Assembly: GCA_949289005.1 (NCBI GenBank)
Contig: CASEMQ010000034.1
Location: 1 to 59,963 of the forward strand
DNA length: 59,963 nucleotides
From: an uncultured Lentisphaeraceae bacterium
GTDB taxonomy: Bacteria; Verrucomicrobiota; Kiritimatiellia; RFP12; DVOR01
Direction of reading: 5' to 3'
The notes under the pieces are model-generated. The model ran no database searches and was not told where the DNA came from. It worked only from the letters and a program-made list of their open reading frames with translations. A program made the position numbers and the translations under genes. Shown here one piece after another: positions 8,082 through 16,859 of this stretch. Each line of letters begins with the position of its first letter. Position 1 is the first letter of the stretch.

Positions 8082-8887
8082 AGCAGAAAATCATCTTGGC
8101 GGCATCGGTGTTGATCGGCCTGTTGGCCGCGTTTTTGGCGGGCTCGTACATCGCCGCGCGCGAACGCGAGGTGGAGGAGCTGCGCGACCGCTACGCGCGG
8201 CGTTACCGCACGGTGGATGTGGTGGTGCCGGCGAAGAGCCTGCCGGCGGGCACGCGGCTGGAATCGGACGACCTGCGGGTGCGGGCGGTGCCGGAGAACG
8301 CGTTGAGCGGCCAGACCATCCTGGCCACGCCGAACATCGCCCTGCGCCTGGTGGGGCGGACGTTGGCGTTGGGCGTGGAGGCGGCCAGGCCGTTGCAGTG
8401 GAGCGATATCGAGGGGGGCGCGCCGGACAGTCGCGGCCTGGCGGGGATGTTGCGGCCCAAAATGCGCGCGCTCTCCATCTCGGTGAGCGGCGCGGCCAGC
8501 GTCAGCAATATGGTGCGCCCGACGGACCATGTGGACGTCTTGGGCACCTTCGCGCTGCCGAGCAAGACGGTGGAGGGGGCGACGGAGCTGGTGACGCTGA
8601 CCATCTTGCAGGATGTGTTGGTTTTGGCGACGGGGCAGGAGACGGCGGAGACTTATCGTGGGGGCGGCGGGAACTATTCGCTCGTCACGCTCGAGGTGTC
8701 GCCGCACGAGGCGGAGGTGCTCACCTTCGCCGAGCAGATGCGCGGGCGGCTGACCTTGGCGTTGCGCAACCCCGAGGATTTGCATTACGAAAAGGAACTG
8801 CCGCAGGTGAACTTCGAGCGGATCCGTGCCTCGTTGGAAAACCTGAACGAATTGCGCCAACGCGACATCCTGCGCAAACGCCAGTGA
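8078..8887 (+). CDS. cpaB: Flp pilus assembly protein CpaB
   Basis: 269 residues: N-terminal membrane segment at about 5-25, then an SAF-like domain (VDVVVPAKSLPAGTRLESDDL, where PAG and LxxxDL are typical) and a C-terminal beta domain (RALSISVSGAASVSNMVRPTDHVDVLG). CpaB/RcpC proteins sit in the periplasm and help the outer-membrane secretin of Tad pili. The GAASVSNMV...DHVDVLGT segment is the CpaB core. AAAGGA ribosome site upstream. No secretin (cpaC) lies next to it here, which is unusual. Confidence 0.85.
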   Translation: MKQKIILAASVLIGLLAAFLAGSYIAAREREVEELRDRYARRYRTVDVVVPAKSLPAGTRLESDDLRVRAVPENALSGQTILATPNIALRLVGRTLALGVEAARPLQWSDIEGGAPDSRGLAGMLRPKMRALSISVSGAASVSNMVRPTDHVDVLGTFALPSKTVEGATELVTLTILQDVLVLATGQETAETYRGGGGNYSLVTLEVSPHEAEVLTFAEQMRGRLTLALRNPEDLHYEKELPQVNFERIRASLENLNELRQRDILRKRQ

Positions 8888-8899
8888 GGGGTGGGCACG

Positions 8900-10627
8900 A
8901 TGGATTACCTTGTCACCTTGGCCATCCCCGGGCAACCCGTTCACCAAATCCCCTTGCCCTGCGGCGCGTACGTCATCGGCCGCGGGGTCGATTGCGCCTT
9001 GCGCCTGGAGGATGCCAGCGTCAGCGAACTCCACGCCAAGCTCATCCTCACGCCCTCGGATGCCTGGGTGGAGGATTTGGGTTCCTCCAACGGCACGGTG
9101 GTCAATTCGCGCCTCATCGCGGAGACGACGCGGCTGACGCCCGAATCCATCGTCTCCGTGGGCGCGACGGTCTTCCGCGTGCAGCCGCGCACGGCCTCCG
9201 CCACCTTGCGCCCCGCGCCGCACCAGGCCGTCGCCCCGGCCGCGCCGTCGTCTCCCGCGCCGTCGCCGCCCGCTCGGGAGGCCGCCGCGCCCCATGCCGC
9301 CCGGCCCTTGACCGTCGCGCCTCCGCCTGACCGCCGCCAGGCGGAGTTGCGCCGCCAGGTGAAGAGCCAATTGCACGACGAGCTGGTCAAGCGGCTGGAT
9401 CTGAAGCGCCTGGCCACCAGCGCCATCTCGGCGGAGGATTTGGGCAAGCGGGTGCGCGAGACGCTCCGGGCCATCCTGGCGGAGGTCACGGCGCGCGGCG
9501 CCCTGCCCAAGGGGCTCGACCCGGAGGCCTTGGTGGAGGAACTCTACGACGAATCCATCCGCTTGGGCCCCGTGGAGCGGTTTTTGGCCGACGACAGCGT
9601 CACGGAAATCATGATCAACGGCCCGGCCCATGTCTACGTGGAGCGTCATGGCAAGCTGGAGCTGACGGACCAGACCTTCATGGACGAGGCGAGCGTGATG
9701 GCCGTCATCGAGCGTATCGTCGCGCCGCTCGGCCGCCGCATCGACGAGAGCCAGCCCTATGTGGACGCGCGCCTGCAGGACGGCAGCCGCGTGAACGCCA
9801 TCATCCCGCCGCTCTCGCTCATCGGCCCTTGCGTTACCATCCGCAAGTTTGCCAAGCGCGTGCTGACGGCGGAGGACTTTGTGCGGATTGGGACGTGGAC
9901 GGAAGCCATCGCGGGTTTCCTGCGCGTCTGTGTGCTGCTGCGCAAGAACATCGTGGTGGCCGGTGGCACCGGCTCGGGCAAGACCACGCTGCTGAACGTG
10001 CTCTCGGGCTTCATCCCGCACAGCGACCGCATCCTCACCATCGAGGACGCCGCGGAGCTGCGCCTCAACCAACCCCACGTGGTTCGCCTCGAGGCCCGTC
10101 CCCCCAATATCGAGGGCAAAGGCGCCGTCACCATCCGCGACCTCGTCCGCAACGCCCTGCGCATGCGCCCCGACCGCATCATTGTGGGCGAATGCCGCGG
10201 CGGCGAGGCCCTCGACATGCTCCAGGCCATGAACACCGGCCACGACGGCTCCCTTACCACCGTCCACGCCAACAGCCCGCGCGACGTCATCAGCCGCCTC
10301 GAGACCATGGTGCTCATGTCCGGCGTCGAGTTGCCCAGCCGCGCCATCCGCGAGCAAATCGCCAGCGCCGTCAACATCATCGTCCAAGAGGCGCGCCTGG
10401 CCGACGGTTCGCGCCGCATCGTCGCCGTCTCCGAAATCACCGGCATGGAAGGCCAGCAAATCGTCATGCAAGACCTCTTCGCCTTCCGCCAGACCGGCGT
10501 GGACGAGGATGGCAAAATCCTCGGCACCCTCGGCGCCACCGGCGCCATGCCCACCTTCTACGACACTCTCTCTGCGCGCGGACTCTCCCTCGACCCAGCA
10601 CTCTTCCAGCCCGGAGGCTCCCCATGA
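8900..10627 (+). CDS. cpaF: FHA-domain fused CpaF/TadA secretion ATPase
   Basis: 575 residues. Residues 20-85 form an FHA phosphothreonine-binding domain with its key residues G27-R28, S42, H45, S62-S63-N64-G65-T66 and N69. A Pro/Ala-rich linker (about 95-140) follows, then a CpaF ATPase: Walker A GGTGSGKTT at 355-363, Asp box ILTIEDAAEL at about 380, Walker B RIIVGECRGGE at about 430, His box TGHDGSLTTVHAN. It powers pilus assembly or secretion at the inner membrane. The start is ATG 8900, 9 nt after GAGGGG, rather than GTG 8891. It overlaps tadB by ATGA. Confidence 0.93.
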   Translation: MDYLVTLAIPGQPVHQIPLPCGAYVIGRGVDCALRLEDASVSELHAKLILTPSDAWVEDLGSSNGTVVNSRLIAETTRLTPESIVSVGATVFRVQPRTASATLRPAPHQAVAPAAPSSPAPSPPAREAAAPHAARPLTVAPPPDRRQAELRRQVKSQLHDELVKRLDLKRLATSAISAEDLGKRVRETLRAILAEVTARGALPKGLDPEALVEELYDESIRLGPVERFLADDSVTEIMINGPAHVYVERHGKLELTDQTFMDEASVMAVIERIVAPLGRRIDESQPYVDARLQDGSRVNAIIPPLSLIGPCVTIRKFAKRVLTAEDFVRIGTWTEAIAGFLRVCVLLRKNIVVAGGTGSGKTTLLNVLSGFIPHSDRILTIEDAAELRLNQPHVVRLEARPPNIEGKGAVTIRDLVRNALRMRPDRIIVGECRGGEALDMLQAMNTGHDGSLTTVHANSPRDVISRLETMVLMSGVELPSRAIREQIASAVNIIVQEARLADGSRRIVAVSEITGMEGQQIVMQDLFAFRQTGVDEDGKILGTLGATGAMPTFYDTLSARGLSLDPALFQPGGSP

Positions 10628-11508
10628 CCACACTCTTCTGGGTGGCCTGCGCGGCGGCCGGCATCGCGGCGGCCGGCCTCGCCTGGGCCGTGCTCGACTC
10701 CTTCGCCGACAGTGCCCGCACCGCCACCGACACCTACACCGACGAAATGACCCGCACGCTCGAGGCCATGTTCCTCTTCGTGCCCGCCCGGCGTCTCGTG
10801 GAGCTGGGTTGGATGGCCGCCGGCGCCGTCTTCCTCGTGGCCATGCTCCCCTTCTGCCGCCTCGACCCGCCCTGGGTCCTTCCCATCGGCCTCGCCGTGG
10901 CCCTCGCGCTGGCAGCCGGAGCCTTCTGCCTGCCGCGCGTGGCCGTCAATCTCCTCCGCGCCCGCCGCCTTGAACGCTTCAACCTCCAGCTCCTCGAAGC
11001 CCTCCCCATGATGTCCAACGCCCTCCGCGCCGGCTTCTCCATCAACCAAGCCTTCGAAAGCGTCGCGGACGGCACCGACGCCCCCATGCGCCAGGAAATC
11101 GCCCTCTTCCTTCAGCAGCTTCGCGTGGGTGTCCCCTTCTCCGAGGCCCTCGCCGCCCTCGAGGCGCGCGTCGGCAGCGAAGACCTCACCCTCGTTTGCA
11201 CCGCCATCGACATCGCCCGCCGCTCCGGCGGCAACCTCACCGAAATCTTCGACTCCATCGCCGACACCATCCGCGCCCGCCTCCGCATCCACCAGCACGT
11301 CAAAACCCTCACCGCCCAAGGCCGCCTCCAAGGCCTCATCATCGGCGCCATGCCCTTCCTCCTGGGCATCGGCATGGCCATCTTCAAGCCCGCGCTCATG
11401 ATGCCCTTCGTCTGCTCCCTCGTCGGCGCCGCCACCCTCGCCGCCGTCACGCTCCTCGTCGCCCTCGGCGGCTGGATGATCCGCCGCATCGTCAACATCG
11501 ACGTCTGA
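10624..11508 (+). CDS. tadB: Tad pilus inner-membrane platform protein TadB
   Basis: 294 residues. Membrane segments are near 5-25, 58-78, 85-105 and two at the C-terminus (about 238-290). The cytoplasmic T2SSF domain between them contains LLEALPMMSNALRAGFSINQAFE and CTAIDIARRSGGNLTEIFDSIA, both standard TadB blocks. With TadC it forms the platform on which the CpaF motor works. ATGA overlap with cpaF; tadC follows 8 bp later. Confidence 0.9.
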   Translation: MTTLFWVACAAAGIAAAGLAWAVLDSFADSARTATDTYTDEMTRTLEAMFLFVPARRLVELGWMAAGAVFLVAMLPFCRLDPPWVLPIGLAVALALAAGAFCLPRVAVNLLRARRLERFNLQLLEALPMMSNALRAGFSINQAFESVADGTDAPMRQEIALFLQQLRVGVPFSEALAALEARVGSEDLTLVCTAIDIARRSGGNLTEIFDSIADTIRARLRIHQHVKTLTAQGRLQGLIIGAMPFLLGIGMAIFKPALMMPFVCSLVGAATLAAVTLLVALGGWMIRRIVNIDV

Positions 11509-11516
11509 CCCCCGCC

Positions 11517-12404
11517 ATGAACGCGCTCTACTGGATCTCGCTCACGCTCTGGGCCCTCTGCGCGGCCGGCATCGCCTGGTACGTCCTCGGTTACGCCACC
11601 CAAATCACCTACGTCACCCTCGCCGACGGCCGCCGCCAAGCCCGCGCGCTCCCCCTCCTCTTCCGCCTCCTTCTCCCCCTTGCCCCGAACCTCGACCCGC
11701 TCCTGCGCAAACCCGCCTTCGCCCCCGCCTCCCAAGCCGCCGCCTGGCAGCTCACCGCCGCCGGCTACGAAGGTCTCCTCTCCGGCCGCGAGTTCGTCGC
11801 CCTCAAGATGCTCACCCCCCTTCTCGCCGCGCTCCTCCTCGCCCTCCTCTTCATCCCGCTCGGTGCCGAAGCCTTCCCCATCTGGCTCATCGGCACCCTC
11901 CTCGCCTGGATGTGGCCCCTCCACTGGCTCCGCGCCGCGCGCGCCCGCCGCGCCAAGACCATCGTCCGCGCGCTTCCCTTCGTCCTCGACCTCCTCACAC
12001 TCTCCGTCGAGGCCGGCATGGACTTCATGGGCGCCGTCCAACGCAACTGCGAACGCCGCGCCATGGACCCGCTCAACGAAGAACTCCTCCGCATGCAACG
12101 CGAAATCCAAATCGGCACCACCCGCAAAGTCGCCCTCCGCAACCTCTCCGACCGCGTCCGCATCCCCCAGATCCGAACCCTCTGCTCCGCACTCATCCAA
12201 GCCGACGAGCTCGGCGTCTCCATCGGCGCCATCCTCCGCATCCAAGCCGACCAAATCCGCCAGGAACGCTTCGAGCGCGCCGAGAAACTCGCCCACGAAG
12301 CCCCCACCAAAATGCTCTTCCCCCTCCTCCTCTTCATCTTCCCCGCCACCATCATCGTCCTCCTCGGCCCCGTCCTCGCCAACGTCCTCCGCGACTTCCT
12401 CTAA
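11517..12404 (+). CDS. tadC: Tad pilus inner-membrane platform protein TadC
   Basis: 295 residues with a T2SSF domain. ALPFVLDLLTLSVEAGMDF at about 152-170 and LIQADELGVSIGAILR at about 227-242 are TadC signatures, and a hydrophobic C-terminal helix follows (FPLLLFIFPATIIVLLG). Membrane segments also near 5-25 and 105-135. It is the last recognisable tad gene; no pilin, prepilin peptidase, secretin or CpaE is found in the window. The next gene, a methyltransferase, starts 15 bp downstream. Confidence 0.9.
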   Translation: MNALYWISLTLWALCAAGIAWYVLGYATQITYVTLADGRRQARALPLLFRLLLPLAPNLDPLLRKPAFAPASQAAAWQLTAAGYEGLLSGREFVALKMLTPLLAALLLALLFIPLGAEAFPIWLIGTLLAWMWPLHWLRAARARRAKTIVRALPFVLDLLTLSVEAGMDFMGAVQRNCERRAMDPLNEELLRMQREIQIGTTRKVALRNLSDRVRIPQIRTLCSALIQADELGVSIGAILRIQADQIRQERFERAEKLAHEAPTKMLFPLLLFIFPATIIVLLGPVLANVLRDFL

Positions 12405-12419
12405 AGTCGCTCGCCCACC

Positions 12420-14225
12420 ATGCCCACCGCCCCCAAACTCAACCAAAAAGAGCGTCGCCGCTTCTTTGAGACGCTCGTCTGGCGCGGCACCTCCATCCGC
12501 ATCAACCGCGCCGGTTGGGATGCCTACTTCGCCCACTACGACAACCACTACACCCCCCGCGAGTGCGCCGCCTTCACCGCCATCTACGACCGCCTCCTCG
12601 AAGACGAAAAACGCCGTCGCGGCGGCGAGTTCTACACCCCAACGCCCTTCGTCAACCACGCCCACCTCATGATCGCCGAGGCGCTCGGCGACCCCGCTTG
12701 GCGCGACCATTACACCGTCTGGGATTGCGCCTGGGGCACCGGCAACCTCACCCGCGACTTTCCCTTCGCCAACCTCTACGCCTCCACCAACGAACTCGCC
12801 GAACTCCGCCTCGGTGAAGCCTATAACCCAAACGCCACCAAGTTCCTCTTCGACTTCCTCAACGACCCCATCGACGGCCTCTTCCAAAATCTCCCCCAAA
12901 ACCTTGTTGCCGCCCTTGAGGCCGACAAGCCCTTCCTCTTCTTCATCAACCCACCCTACGCCACCGCCAACAACCTCAAACACGGCACCCACAAAGCCGG
13001 CTGCGCCATTACCGCCGTCAATGCCGAGATGAAAGCCGACGGCATGGGCGCCGCCGCCCAACAGCTCTTCGCCCAATTCCTCTACCGCATCCTCCAAATC
13101 AAAGAACGTTTCCATCTCACCCATTGCCACCTCGCCCTCTTCTGCAACCCCATCTGGCTCTCGGGTGCGCAACACCGCCTCCTTCGAAAACGTTTCCTTG
13201 AATCCTTTTCCTACGACCGCGGCATCCTCTTCAACGCCGGGTGCTTCGCCGACGTCGCCGCCAACTGGGGCATTCACTTCACTATCTGGAAGCCTGGCAC
13301 CGCCGCAGAAACCCACACCTTCCCGCACATCCTCATCGAAATGGACGAGGGACGCCTTGTCCCCAAGGGCCGCAAGGCCATCTACAACCTCGATGGCGAA
13401 CAGACCGGCAGCGACTGGTGCAAGGAACCCGTCGCCCGCCTCAAAGCGCAAGATGCCCCGCAACTTTCCTCCGCCTGCAAATGGAAGCAACAAGGCGTCG
13501 GCCGCCTCGTCCCCGGTGCGCTCGGTTACTACGTCAATGCTTCCAACGCCGTCTACAACAACGCCACCTGTGTCTGCCTGCTCTCCGGGACAAGCAGCAA
13601 AGGACACGGCATCTCCGTCCTCCCCGAAAACTTTCTACGCGTGACGGCAAACTTCACGGCGCGGCGCCTGATTACCCAAGACTGGGCCAACGCGAAAGAT
13701 GAATATGGCGTGCCCGACGTGGCGCATCCGGGCTATCCCGGGTTCGAGGCCGACAGCGTCCTTTTCGCGCTCTTCGAGACCGCTTCCCAGCAATCCTCCC
13801 TTGGACACGTGGCTTACGCTGGGCGGGAGTGGGACATCCCGAACGCGTGGTTCTGGCTTGCCAGGGCCGAGGCCGAGGAAGCCGCCGATGCCGCCGGGCT
13901 GATGGAGACCTGGCAGTCCGCACACATTGCGCCCGATCCCTACGTTGCCACACTGCTCCCCGCCCTCGCGCCCCGCATGAGCGACGAGGGGCGCGAAGTC
14001 CTCCGCCTCGCCCGAAAAATCGCCCTCGCCTCCTACGCCCACCGTGCGGAAATGAACATCCTGCATCCCGAGTTGCAACTGTTGCGCTGGGACGCCGGAT
14101 GGTACCAAATCAAACCCCTGGCCCAAACCTACCTGCCCGAAGACTACGCCGCCTTCCGTGCCGCCTTCCGCGCCCTCGCCACCCGCCTCACCCCCCTCGT
14201 CCACACCCTCGGCTTCCTCCGCTAA
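12420..14225 (+). CDS. Orphan N6-adenine DNA methyltransferase-like protein
   Basis: 601 residues. The SAM-binding motif I appears as WDCAWGTGNL (101-110; D-C-A-W-GTG instead of the usual DPxxGSG), preceded by FYTP (71-74), a signature of type I/IIG-like N-6 methylases. The catalytic motif IV is INPPY (176-180). The large C-terminal part (about 230-601) may be a target-recognition region; it has many W, Y and H but no nuclease motif I can see. No specificity or restriction subunit lies nearby. It starts 15 bp after tadC and is followed by a membrane protein and a transposase remnant, suggesting an acquired module. It could be a solitary regulatory methylase or part of a phage-type system. Confidence 0.75.
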   Translation: MPTAPKLNQKERRRFFETLVWRGTSIRINRAGWDAYFAHYDNHYTPRECAAFTAIYDRLLEDEKRRRGGEFYTPTPFVNHAHLMIAEALGDPAWRDHYTVWDCAWGTGNLTRDFPFANLYASTNELAELRLGEAYNPNATKFLFDFLNDPIDGLFQNLPQNLVAALEADKPFLFFINPPYATANNLKHGTHKAGCAITAVNAEMKADGMGAAAQQLFAQFLYRILQIKERFHLTHCHLALFCNPIWLSGAQHRLLRKRFLESFSYDRGILFNAGCFADVAANWGIHFTIWKPGTAAETHTFPHILIEMDEGRLVPKGRKAIYNLDGEQTGSDWCKEPVARLKAQDAPQLSSACKWKQQGVGRLVPGALGYYVNASNAVYNNATCVCLLSGTSSKGHGISVLPENFLRVTANFTARRLITQDWANAKDEYGVPDVAHPGYPGFEADSVLFALFETASQQSSLGHVAYAGREWDIPNAWFWLARAEAEEAADAAGLMETWQSAHIAPDPYVATLLPALAPRMSDEGREVLRLARKIALASYAHRAEMNILHPELQLLRWDAGWYQIKPLAQTYLPEDYAAFRAAFRALATRLTPLVHTLGFLR

Positions 14226-14254
14226 CCCGGCAACCACGAACCTCACGAAAAGCG

Positions 14255-14737
14255 ATGAATGGCGCGTTTTTGATTGTCCTGGCGGCGTATCTTGTCTTTT
14301 ACGCCTCCTCCTTCCTCTTCTTTTGGTGCGCCAACCGGGCGTACAAGGTGAGGACGACGGGGCTTTTTTCCTTCCTGACGGTGTTGGACATCGTGCGTGT
14401 CGGGTTGGGTTTTGTGTTCAACGTGGTGGTGCTGCCCTTTTTGTACACGCCCGAATTCACCTTTGACGACGCGTGGATGGTGATGGGCTCTGCGCTCCTG
14501 TGGCCCTACCATCTGGCCCAGCTCGTGTATGGATTGATGCCGGCGTCCTTTTCCGTCCCGCTTGTCGTGGTTTATCTGCCGCTGTTGGTTTACAGGTGCG
14601 TGGTCGTCGTCCGGCTTTTGCGGGCAAGGCTTCCCATTGTCTGCAAAGTCTTTTTGCCGATTTCGGTCTTCACGGTTTATTGGCAAGAGTTGCTCTTCAT
14701 CCTGCTTTTCATGGTGAACGTCTTTGCGACGGTGTGA
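14255..14737 (+). CDS. Unknown four-helix membrane protein
   Basis: 160 residues, strongly hydrophobic, with about four membrane segments (near 3-25, 38-62, 70-92 and 95-118, plus a C-terminal hydrophobic stretch at 135-158). No family recognised. It begins 29 bp after the methyltransferase stop, with only a weak purine-rich site upstream. T/G-rich codon use (TTG, GTG, TTT) differs from the C-ending codons of the methyltransferase, suggesting a separate origin. Confidence 0.6.
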   Translation: MNGAFLIVLAAYLVFYASSFLFFWCANRAYKVRTTGLFSFLTVLDIVRVGLGFVFNVVVLPFLYTPEFTFDDAWMVMGSALLWPYHLAQLVYGLMPASFSVPLVVVYLPLLVYRCVVVVRLLRARLPIVCKVFLPISVFTVYWQELLFILLFMVNVFATV

Positions 14738-15071
14738 TGGCTGATGGCGTGCATGTTCATTCCGCGTGGCCCAAGCGTTCGGCGAGGGTGCGGAAGAGGC
14801 CGGGGGCGGTGTGGAAGCGGTCGCGGCCAATCTTTCGCCGCATGAGCGTCTCTACCATCACGCGCCTCATTCGACCGCACCGCCTGCGCTCCCGCCTGGT
14901 ACCGGGGCACCGAGGCCACCTGCCAAGCCCTCGACCACATCTCCGCCCACCTTCCCTTCACGCCCAAGGCCATCCACATCGACAACGGCCGCGAGTTCAT
15001 CAACCATTATCGCATCGCCTACCTCGTCATCCACAATCCCTCCTTCGGAGCGCTTTCAATTGGCACATTAC
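14738..15071. other. Gap with degenerate sequence between membrane protein and terminator
   Basis: Besides the transposase remnant (14864-15046), the minus strand has a short open stretch (14841 down to 14755, about 28 codons, beginning MRRKIGRDRF and ending RLGHAE) with no ribosome site. It may be the tail of another decayed gene. Nothing else is recognisable. Confidence 0.35.
14864..15046 (+). pseudogene. Remnant of a DDE integrase-core transposase
   Basis: One plus-strand frame reads AWYRGTEATCQALDHI, then HLPFTPKAIHIDNGREFINH. The block hydrophobic-x-D-N-G-x-E-F is the region around the second catalytic Asp of rve/DDE transposases, and the W-x-G-x-E-A-x-x-x-A-L spacing before it fits too. 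Only about 55-60 codons survive, no start codon exists in the frame, and the first Asp and final Glu are missing. It marks a past insertion next to the methyltransferase. Confidence 0.6.
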
Positions 15072-15120
15072 GGCACAAAAAAGGCCGCCGACCCGATCGG
15101 TCGGCGGCCTTTTTTGTGCC
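15072..15120. terminator. Perfect 22-bp inverted-repeat bidirectional terminator
   Basis: Two 22-base arms (15072-15093 and 15099-15120) are exact reverse complements around a 5-base loop. Each begins GGCACA and continues A6-GGCCGCCGACC, so both strands give a GC stem followed by T6. It lies 14 bp past the GGGtGRT gene stop (minus strand) and can also stop plus-strand transcripts from the accessory region. Confidence 0.92.
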
Positions 15121-15134
15121 GTTTGGGCGGCGCC

Positions 15135-16133
15135 TTACTTGGAGGCTTCCTCGACGGCGACGGCGACGGCGACGGTGGCGCCGACCATGGGGTTGTTGCC
15201 CATGCCGATGAGGCCCATCATCTCGACGTGCGCGGGCACGGAGGAGGAGCCGGCGAACTGCGCGTCGGAGTGCATGCGGCCCATGGTGTCAGTCATGCCA
15301 TAGGAGGCGGGGCCGGCGGCCATGTTGTCGGGGTGGAGGGTGCGGCCGGTGCCGCCGCCGGAGGCAACGGAGAAGTACTTCTTGCCGGCGAGGACGCATT
15401 CCTTCTTGTAGGTGCCCGCGACGGGGTGCTGGAAGCGGGTGGGGTTGGTGGAGTTGCCGGTGATGGAGACGTCCACGCCCTCCTGCCACATGATGGCGAC
15501 GCCTTCGCGGACGTCGTCGGCGCCGTAGCAGCGAACCTTGGCGCGGGGGCCGTCGGAGAAGGCGATCTCGTTGGTGATGGCCAGCTTGCCGGTGAAGTAG
15601 TCGAACTCGGTCTCGACGAAGGTGAAGCCGTTGATGCGGCTGATGATGTAGGCGGCGTCCTTGCCCAGGCCGTTGAGGCACACGCGCAGGGGTTCCTTGC
15701 GCACCTTGTTGGCCTTCATGGCGATGCCGATGGCGCCCTCGGCGGCGGCGAAGGACTCGTGCCCGGCGAGGAAGCAGAAGCACTTGGTCTCCTCGCGCAG
15801 GAGCATGGCGCCCAGATTGCCGTGGCCCAGGCCGACCTTGCGGTCGTCGGCGACGGAGCCGGGGATGCAGAAGGCCTGCAGGCCCTCGCCGATGGCCTCG
15901 GCGGCGTCGGCGGCCTTGGTGCAGCCCTTCTTCAGCGCGATGGCCGCGCCGACGGTGTAGGCCCACTTGGCGTTCTCGAAGCAAATCTTCTGGATGTTCT
16001 CGGTGATTTCGTAGGGGTCGAAGCCCTTGGCCTTGCAGATCTCGCGGCATTCCTCGATGGACTTGATGCCATACTTCTCGAGGACGGGCATAATCTGGTT
16101 GATGCGGCGTTCGTAGGATTCAAAGAGTGCCAT
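15135..16133 (-). CDS. GGGtGRT family protein
   Basis: 332 residues. The motif that names this family, GGGTGRT, is at 259-265 in ASGGGTGRTLHPDNM. It is rich in Gly and Ala, has several cysteines (51, 71, 89, 118, 120, 152, 202, 246) and no signal peptide or membrane helix, so it is cytoplasmic. The family has no established biochemical role; it is found mainly in anaerobes beside a NifU-like scaffold gene, as here (13 bp downstream of it). The start MALFESYERR has a GGAGGCAGC ribosome site. A perfect bidirectional terminator follows. Confidence 0.9.
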   Translation of the reverse strand: MALFESYERRINQIMPVLEKYGIKSIEECREICKAKGFDPYEITENIQKICFENAKWAYTVGAAIALKKGCTKAADAAEAIGEGLQAFCIPGSVADDRKVGLGHGNLGAMLLREETKCFCFLAGHESFAAAEGAIGIAMKANKVRKEPLRVCLNGLGKDAAYIISRINGFTFVETEFDYFTGKLAITNEIAFSDGPRAKVRCYGADDVREGVAIMWQEGVDVSITGNSTNPTRFQHPVAGTYKKECVLAGKKYFSVASGGGTGRTLHPDNMAAGPASYGMTDTMGRMHSDAQFAGSSSVPAHVEMMGLIGMGNNPMVGATVAVAVAVEEASK

Positions 16134-16145
16134 GATGCTGCCTCC

Positions 16146-16859
16146 TTATTCGTGGCGGGGGTCGATGGACTTCACGGCGCCCTGCTCCTCGGTCACGCGG
16201 CCGTAGGTGCCGGTGCAGGCCTTGAGCGCCTCGTTGGCGTCCTGACCTTTCTTGACGGCTTCCATGAACTTGCCCAGGTGGACGAACTCGTAGCCGCAGA
16301 CTTCGCTGTTCTTGTCGAGGTAAATCTTCTTGACGTAGCCCTCGGCCATCTCCAGATAACGCACGCCCTTCTGCTTGGTGGAGAACATGGTGCCCACCTG
16401 CGAACGCAGGCCCTTGCCCAAATCCTCAAGGCCGGCGCCGATGGGCAGGCCGCCCTCGGAGAAGGCGCTCTGGGTGCGCCCGTAGACAATCTGGAGGTAA
16501 AGCTCGCGCATGGCCGTGTTGATGGCATCGCACACCAAGTCGGTGTTCAGCGCCTCTTGGATGGTCTTGCCGGGCAGAATCTCGGCGGCCATCGCGGCGG
16601 AGTGGGTCATGCCCGAGCAGCCGATCGTCTCGACGAGCGCTTCCTGGATGACGCCTTCCTTCACGTTGAGCGTCAGCTTGCAGGCGCCCTGCTGCGGCGC
16701 GCACCAACCGACGCCGTGCGTCAGGCCGGAAATATCCTTGGTCTCGTAGGCCTTTACCCACTTCCCCTCCTCGGGGATGGGAGCCGGCGCGTGCTTCGCG
16801 CCCTTGGCGACCGTGGTCATGTGCTCGACTTCGCTCGAGCAGGCGTAGGGACAACTCAT
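16146..16859 (-). CDS. NifU-like iron-sulfur cluster scaffold protein
   Basis: 237 residues related to the NifU/IscU N-terminal scaffold fold, extended compared with IscU (about 130). Candidate ligands are C3 and C7 (MSCPYAC), the cysteines in GWCAPQQGACKL, and GCSGMTHSAAMAAEIL, which occupies the place of the NifU GC-x-x-S-x-A-S block. The start is the ATG with AAGGAGGAAAC directly upstream; longer in-frame extensions are rejected. It leads the two-gene unit with the GGGtGRT gene and has a clear promoter. It probably delivers or holds a cluster for its partner (inference). Confidence 0.82.
   Translation of the reverse strand: MSCPYACSSEVEHMTTVAKGAKHAPAPIPEEGKWVKAYETKDISGLTHGVGWCAPQQGACKLTLNVKEGVIQEALVETIGCSGMTHSAAMAAEILPGKTIQEALNTDLVCDAINTAMRELYLQIVYGRTQSAFSEGGLPIGAGLEDLGKGLRSQVGTMFSTKQKGVRYLEMAEGYVKKIYLDKNSEVCGYEFVHLGKFMEAVKKGQDANEALKACTGTYGRVTEEQGAVKSIDPRHE

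Noticed and set aside
8891..8899. GTG 8891 as the cpaF start
   Set aside because: It overlaps the GAGGGG ribosome site region; ATG 8900 has correct spacing.
7925..10633. Antisense open frame of 902 codons over cpaB and cpaF
   Set aside because: Shadow of the FHA-CpaF coding strand; composition is His/Arg/Gly-rich without structure.
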